A stretch of DNA of 64,000 bases from Siphonodentalium dalli. Taxonomy: Eukaryota > Mollusca > Scaphopoda > Gadilida > Siphonodentaliidae. The DNA is taken from NCBI GenBank assembly GCA_032622095.1, contig CP136063.1, positions 78,593,980 to 78,657,979 of the forward strand, written 5' to 3'. A program made the position numbers and the translations under genes. The notes beneath the pieces are model-generated. The model ran no database searches and had not been told where the DNA came from. It saw only the letters and a list, made by a program, of their open reading frames with translations. Of the stretch, positions 58,261 to 64,000 are shown in pieces (position 1 is the stretch's first letter; each line of letters begins with the position of its first letter).

Positions 58261-58450
58261 AATCCCGCCATTGGGTTTTCAGGAAGGGTTTTACTGTGTT
58301 CAATATACGCCGATAATCTATTTGTGAGAATTTTGGCGAACAGCTTAAAATTGTGATATGTCGGTAGTTTTTTGTGTTCATATGAGTCACCCTTATTTTC
58401 ATAGATAGGTATAATAACCACTGTGACCCAAGAATCCAATTTCCTACCAA
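58258..58450 (-). pseudogene. LINE RT relic, upstream half
   Basis: Two overlapping minus-strand frames give SWVTVVIIPIYENKGDS, NYRHITILSC, LFAKILTNRLSAYIEHSK and TLPENPMAGF. These are the RT block 0-2 motifs that normally precede the FRKGY...DNIF sequence found at 56.9 kb. Frameshifted. Confidence 0.65.
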
Positions 58451-59490
58451 ATCACACCCATTACTAGTTTCAAACAATTTCATTCGCAAATGCATTTATC
58501 AGCCAACATTATTCGAACAATTTAAATTCATTATAGGCCTAACCAATGGTCAATATGGTAAGTTATACAAATTAGGTAATTTAATTCAATCATTCTTTTG
58601 AAAGAACGCATTGCCCGAGTTGTCAATTGATTGACAATAACTGGAATAATTCATGTTAAGTTCATTTGAATTTATTTAATTTTGTTTGCGTGTACTGTTA
58701 TTGAATGAACATTTGTATTAGCGTGAGTATAATTTGTATATCTGTGTTTGTGTTCTATTTATTTGTCTGCATGATTGTCTCAATCAGTGTTAAAAAAGCG
58801 AGTGAGTAAATGTTAAATTACATAATATGTACGGCCAAGTCGTTTGTCGTATTATATCATACATCTCAGTTCAAGTGGGTAATTCTAGGTTAGAAGTCTG
58901 GTTTAATTCAACATCTCACCTCTATCCAGACGTTAAGTTCCGAAATGAATCCATTGATTTGAATTATTTTTGCGAAACTTAAATAATGTCCAAAATCACA
59001 GATTATATGGTAAAAACTCATCCATTGAGACGAAATATAATTATATATCAACATCGGTTTTCTCTAACCCCATATTTAGTTACTTCAAACCGAATGTTTG
59101 GTTAATTTTACTCAACGTTTGGTTACAAAGTTGGGTTACCATAACCCAATGTTTGTAACTTTTTTCTGACCCAACTAGGTTAGTTTAAATTTGTTTTTAT
59201 TGTATAGGGAGGTTTGAATAGAGAACGTCTAACTTCTAACTTTATACGTTGTCAGCTACTATAACGATCAGATAATGCATGTGATCGCCAGAAGTTCTCG
59301 CATATTGATCAAGATGGACCGTAAACATTAAATTAAAAAAACGTCTGGCGACCACATGAATGATCTGAACATTGTTAGCCGACATCATCTGAAGATTGTA
59401 GTTAGCCATACTTGATCTAAAGTTCCCAATTAAAATAAATTAACCACTCCACGTCGTGTAATAACTGAAATAAGGTTCTGTCCAAGAACC
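58451..59490. other. No gene seen
   Basis: AT-rich. Bases 59085-59150 repeat TTTGGTTA/AACCCAATG-type motifs like those in the 14.1 kb repeat. Confidence 0.4.
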
Positions 59491-59630
59491 GATTCTCGGT
59501 AAGAATATATACGTCAGTTCTCGGTAAGTATATGTACGTCAGTTCTCGGTAAGTACATATATGTTAGTTCTCGGTAGGTATATATAAGTCGGTTCTCGGT
59601 AAGTATATATACGTCAGTTCTCGCTGCCGA
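59491..59630. repeat. 25-bp minisatellite (about five units)
   Basis: Unit GTTCTCGGTAAGTATATATA plus CGTCA with point differences. Each unit contains GGTAAGTA, a donor-like sequence, by chance. Confidence 0.85.
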
Positions 59631-60240
59631 ATTTCATAACAAAATGGAGCGTATTTCAAAGAAATTCTATTCTTTATTTTTCAATCAGTTACAGCAGATA
59701 TTCAGTCAACGTGTCATCAATAGAACTAGTATAGAGCTTAGATCACGCATCTTATGAGAAAACTCCCTCAGAAAGCTGCAACACTACGAAATGTCGGTTC
59801 GAGTATGGAAAGAAATGTCATCATTTTCATTTATCGGCGCCACAACCAGACTTCCAGTTTTGGAATAGAAATAGAGTTGCGGTCTTGTGCGAGACTTTTC
59901 TCATAACACGGCATATAATATGTTTCTATTAATAACGCAATGACTAAATATCTGGTGTATCTGGCGGAAAAAGAAATAATGGAAATGCTTTGAAATACAC
60001 TCAAATTTGTCTTTAATTGAATTTCTCTAGCTCATCGAGAACAGTATAAACACCGATAATCAGATTTTTTTTACCGCAGCGCATGCAATTTACACGGTGC
60101 ATGTGCACTCATGAGAGATTATCGGTCAAAACTCTGACTTTCGCATCGGGCTATATCCTCTAAACTACAAGTACGTGTACATGCATGGCAATCGTACTTT
60201 TTGAAGTATTAAAGACAAATTATGGACTTGCTCGAGTACT
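59631..60240. other. No gene seen
   Basis: No supported feature. Confidence 0.4.
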
Positions 60241-60816
60241 CAGGCGCTATGTCAACCTGGTGAATGTAGCATTGTACTGACATCGCTGAATTTTTCAAAG
60301 AAATCGGCCATACCACATCCTAGAAAACATCGTCTGTACTGCGCTCAATTGTAAATATTTACATCACGATTCGGGACGCAACTATCGACGATAAACTCAC
60401 TTGCACTTGTATTATCTGTGTTTGAAATCCCATCAATACAATACTAGACCATTACCTTTAATGTATACTTTATATACTTTATAGCCGAGTGGGATGATCC
60501 ATTTATAATAGAAATCTTTAAAGTGATGTGAAACATTCCGGTATGGTGATCAAATAGAACTGGAAAATAATCTAGTTCAAAATAGTAATTTTTACAAATA
60601 GTATATCCAAATTGACAACACACACCGTCATTCTTATATACTAATTAAATGCAGTGACTCTCGATGGCGAAATCGCCGATAGATGCGTCCCGGATCAATT
60701 AGTAAATATTTACAATTGAGCGTAGTTTTGACAATGTTTTCTATGGAGTGGTACGGTCGATTTGCTTCAAATGTTCGGCGATGTTTGTTACATTCCCCCA
60801 GTTGTCATAGCGCCTG
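60241..60816. mobile_element. TIR DNA element (576 bp)
   Basis: CAGGCGCTATGTCAAC pairs with GTTGTCATAGCGCCTG at the right end. The arms continue for about 150 bp (CTCAATTGTAAATATTTAC, GGGACGCA.CTATCG). Its CAGGCGC end is hAT-like, but flanking octamers do not match cleanly. Confidence 0.6.
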
Positions 60817-60947
60817 AATAGTATCTTATTAGTTTCACGCACCAGAACAGGTACATAATATGTCGTTATCTGAGGGCTGAGCTATCAGCAACAAACACCG
60901 AAATAAATGCCCAATGTATGTTTAGAACATTCACATATTCAACTTAC

Positions 60948-61000
60948 CACAAATGTGTTCATCGTTACTGCAGTATAAACACCAAATGATTCGTTCCTCT
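60948..61000 (-). pseudogene. Second decayed EGF-exon tail
   Basis: Minus strand GAACGAATCATTTGGTG... GATGAACACATTTGTG then GTAAGT aligns with 10569-10622; similarity continues to about 61170 (10.8 kb in the other copy). Confidence 0.4.
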
Positions 61001-61170
61001 TATCTCAGTTGTTTTAGTTGATCTGCTGAGGTATGTGCGTCCTAACGATTGAAAATAAACGGCCCAGTTGTATTATATAATAGCCACCCTTAAATGTCAT
61101 CAGTAACACATTAATCAAGTCTGGTCCGGGTGCCGTGTGGTGAGTCCCAAAAGAATTGGCGAAGCAATCC

Positions 61171-61727
61171 ACACTAATTACAACATTATTAGACATAAGA
61201 ATTTCCAAGTGAATTGAAATAAACAACATGAGAGTATAGAGTGTTTTGTTCCTTCACAACGGCCTTGCTATCATTATCATGGCGTGCATTTTCGCACCAC
61301 CCTTTAGTCTTGAATTAGATGCAGAATTTATGCAAAACGTTAGAAAAGCAACACATATTGTAACCACCTAACAGAAGTCACCACAGTCGTCCGAAAGTGT
61401 GTGTTGGCATGCATAACTAAGATGATGGCGTACGTGGCTTGCATGCGATGTGGTTTGAATATCCTAAATGGTTTTGAATATATAGACACATAACGATTGA
61501 TGTATGGGACTGTCAAGTTACTTTTAGATACGATGTAACACCGTATTACGATGTAACATAATATTACTATTGTGGTGCTGAAAAGGTGACATTGACAGAA
61601 CAAACTTAGTGGCACCAAAACTATACACCACGTAGGAAAGAGTGCACAGGATATAGTCGCATGCATATAGTGATGAGCTACATTGGTATTGCTACATCAA
61701 TGGTCGATTAGGTCAATTGGCTTCTTT
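61171..61727. other. No gene seen
   Basis: AT-rich, hydrophobic minus-strand frame (61340-61666) without features. Confidence 0.4.
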
Positions 61728-63024
61728 CTAGATCATGCCATGAATCTCTACTATGTCTAACGCCGTACAGATCATATTCCTCCAGTACAAAACTCTTTGA
61801 TGTTTTGACAAGGAACCTTATAAAGTCGAAAAAATAACACAGGGAATGCATTCTCTTATATATGGTCGACTCGCATATATAAGAGAATGCATTGGCACAG
61901 GGCATAACTGTAACTATCACAATGTCGTCAAGGAGCCGGTTCCAATGATATCCATATTTGTATGGTGTTATTGAGACAGACCGAAGATATTTTAGCCTGT
62001 TGAAGCTTTATTTGGCCGGTTTTGGCCGGTTTGTTGGGTAAAGGGTTAATCAGACATCATATAATTACTAAGGTTTATGATTACATTGGTTTTCTTTGAG
62101 ACAGTATTACAGACAGCTGAATTACCACAGCACAAGTAGGTATTGAGGAACATATGTGGGGGTCTCAAGTGGGACATGTAATCACACATCAATGATATCA
62201 GCCCCTAATTCTCTTCTTGATAAGGATCCCTAGCATTATGTTGGTATAATCACATAGCAGTATTCATTTCTTATGAGTATTTAACCCTTTCTATCAGGGA
62301 CCAGCCTAGATCATGCCATGAATCTCTACTATGGCTAACGCCCGTACAGATCATATTCCTCCAGTGCAAAACCTGGGAACTCTTTGATGTTTTGACAAGG
62401 AACCTTATAAAGTCGAAAAAATAACACAGGGAATGCATTCTCTTATATATGGTCGACTCGCATATATAAGAGAATGCATTGGCACAGGGCATAACTGTAA
62501 CTATCACAATGTTGTCAAGGAGCCGGTTCCAATGATATCCATATTTGTATGGTGTTATTGAGACAGACCGAAGATATTTTAGCCTGTTGAAGCTTTATTT
62601 GGCCGGGTTTGGCCGGTTTGTTGGGTAAAGGGTTAATCAGACATCATATAATTACTAAGGTTTATGATTACATTGGTTTTCTTTGAGACAGTATTACAGA
62701 CAGCTGAATTACCACAGCACAAGTAGGTATTGAGGAACATATGTGGGGGTCTCAAGTGGGACATGTAATCACACATCAATGATATCAGCCCCTAATTCTC
62801 TTCTTGATAAGGATCCCTAGCATTGTGGTGGTATAATCACATAGCAGTATTCATTTCTTATGAGTATTTAACCCTTTCTATCAGGGACCAGCCTAGATCA
62901 TGCCATGAATCTCTACTATGGCTAACGCCCGTACAGATCATATTCCTCCAGTGCAAAGCCTGGGAACTCTTTGATGTTTTGACAGGGAACCTTATCAAAT
63001 CGAAAAAATAACACAGGGAATATA
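61728..63024. repeat. Tandem duplication of a 578-587 bp unit plus a partial third
   Basis: CTAGATCATGCCATGAATCT starts units at 61728, 62306 and 62893. The first two are nearly identical throughout, including a TTAA-family segment (GTTGGGTAAAGGGTTAA near 62031 and 62621) with one GCATTCTC hairpin. The third diverges after 63024, then an inverted copy of its first 130 bp occurs at about 63285-63415. Confidence 0.85.
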
Positions 63025-63284
63025 TTTCTTTGTTATTAACTGTTTCTTAATAATGTACTTCACTGTATAGGTGAAGGTCCCAACTCGAAATTTCACGATT
63101 TAAGTGACTTGCGATTTTGGTTTGCGTTTCTTACAATTATATAATTTTTCCTGTGCAATTAATTTAATGTTTATTGCGATATCGGCTCTCAAAAGTCACA
63201 GAAAGGCATGCAATTTGAAGCTGGGATCTTCACATATAATGAAGTACGCTATTAAGGAACACATAATCATTGAAAAATATATTC

Positions 63285-63415
63285 CCCGCGTTATTTTTTC
63301 GACTTTATAAGGTTCCTGTCAAAACTTCAAAAAGTTCACAGGTTTTGTACTGGTGGAATATGATCTCTATGGGCGTTAACCAAAGTAGAGATTCATGGCA
63401 TGGTCTAGCTTCGGT
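63285..63415 (-). repeat. Inverted copy of the tandem-unit start
   Basis: The reverse complement matches 62893-63020 (ATTCATGGCATGGTCTAG, TTATTTTTTCGACTTTATAAGG). Together the two may be the TIRs of an element of about 530 bp centred at 63.15 kb. Confidence 0.65.
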
Positions 63416-63880
63416 CAAACTCTAACTTTTACGCGCAGGTATATTTCATACCCTTACTGGTTGTATATCATTCAGGATTCATACTGGTTATTCCACTTAT
63501 AGAGTATTATTCCTCTTATTACAAGTCTCGTTTTATAATGGACATCCACGAAGCTCATGATTGGGTCCTTCTTGTAGGAATGATCACGTGGCTTTCGTTG
63601 ACAATATCAACACACTATACGATTTACACGTATATCTGTAACTGAATCTCGCTATTTATGTATTTGGCACGGGTATCGTATGTTTAGGCATTGGAATGTG
63701 TAAACCACGCGACATCCAACAAGGTGTCACCAAGTTTAGCTTGTGGGATTTCGGGTTACGTAGATTATTAGATTAAACATATTTATTTGTCTAATTTCAA
63801 TAACACATATAGGAAATAACACATACATTTGTATACAGACAATGGGATTGGATGACAAGTGCTGACTCACTTATGAGTAC

Positions 63881-63946
63881 CTGACATGAGGGGATCTGAC
63901 ATCCACCATCTTTGGCCACAATTTTCAACAGTTGGACATGTAATGC
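63881..63946 (-). CDS. Candidate small exon (tentative)
   Basis: Between acceptor AATAATTCAG and donor GTACTC, a phase-1/phase-1 segment reads ITCPTVENCGQRWWMSDPL. The phase and short Cys-containing sequence would suit the EGF/CBM14 gene family on this strand, but it is only 66 bp with a non-consensus donor. It could be chance. Confidence 0.25.
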
Positions 63947-64000
63947 CTGAATTATTTTTAAGTAGCAAGTTTTTGTCACACAAATAGTTAAAATTTTCGT

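Noticed and set aside
1-64000. CRISPR array, bacterial defence system or phage island
   Set aside because: Repeats present are minisatellites, TIRs and LTRs. Coding architecture and introns are eukaryotic, and no cas-like or phage gene was recognised.

Overview
This is eukaryotic nuclear DNA from an invertebrate, most plausibly a mollusc or another marine lophotrochozoan. It is AT-rich, coding sequence is sparse and split by GT..AG introns, and the few host exons encode secreted, cysteine-rich EGF-like modules and a chitin-binding (peritrophin-A/CBM14) domain, a combination common in molluscan secretory and shell-associated proteins. Most of the rest is transposable elements. No rRNA gene, convincing tRNA gene, CRISPR array or bacterial-type operon was seen. 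The taxonomic call is inference.

Host genes (minus strand). One modular gene can be read in five phase-1 exons: signal peptide plus a six-Cys module (23588-23768), three EGF-like exons (22939-23136, 20851-21027, 19766-19903) and a terminal CBM14 exon with a stop codon (14725-14900). A paralogous first exon lies at 153-330; its remaining exons would lie left of the window. Decayed copies of an EGF-exon tail occur near 10.57 kb and 60.95 kb.

Element landscape. 1-23 kb holds short non-autonomous DNA transposons (hAT-like, several TTAA-target families, a Mutator-like long-TIR element) and a 3' LINE fragment. From 23.79 to 49.24 kb lies a tandem duplication of the region just upstream of the 23.77 kb start codon. 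Its first copy has grown to about 22 kb through four insertions: a 365-bp MITE, a 4.25-kb foldback element, a 13.0-kb LTR retroelement and a 2.9-kb CR1/Jockey-like LINE. The second copy lacks all four, so it shows the empty site for each, but carries its own 1,100-bp hAT insertion with a perfect 8-bp target duplication.

The centrepiece is the LTR retroelement at 29147-42162 (minus strand). Its two 455-bp LTRs differ at one visible base, and it has a GTTT target duplication, a gag-like ORF, a separate zinc-knuckle segment, a 1,560-residue protease-RT-RNase H-integrase ORF, and an errantivirus/baculovirus-F-like envelope region broken into two overlapping frames. It also carries several tandem repeat arrays and a nested TTAA MITE.

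49-64 kb contains minisatellites, a frameshifted DIRS-like RT/RNase H relic (53.3-54.6 kb), a LINE RT relic split by an inserted TIR element (56.4-58.5 kb), further TIR elements, and a roughly 580-bp tandem duplication (61.7-63.0 kb). The genes do not form a pathway; the window records repeated insertion next to a small family of secreted EGF/CBM14 genes.
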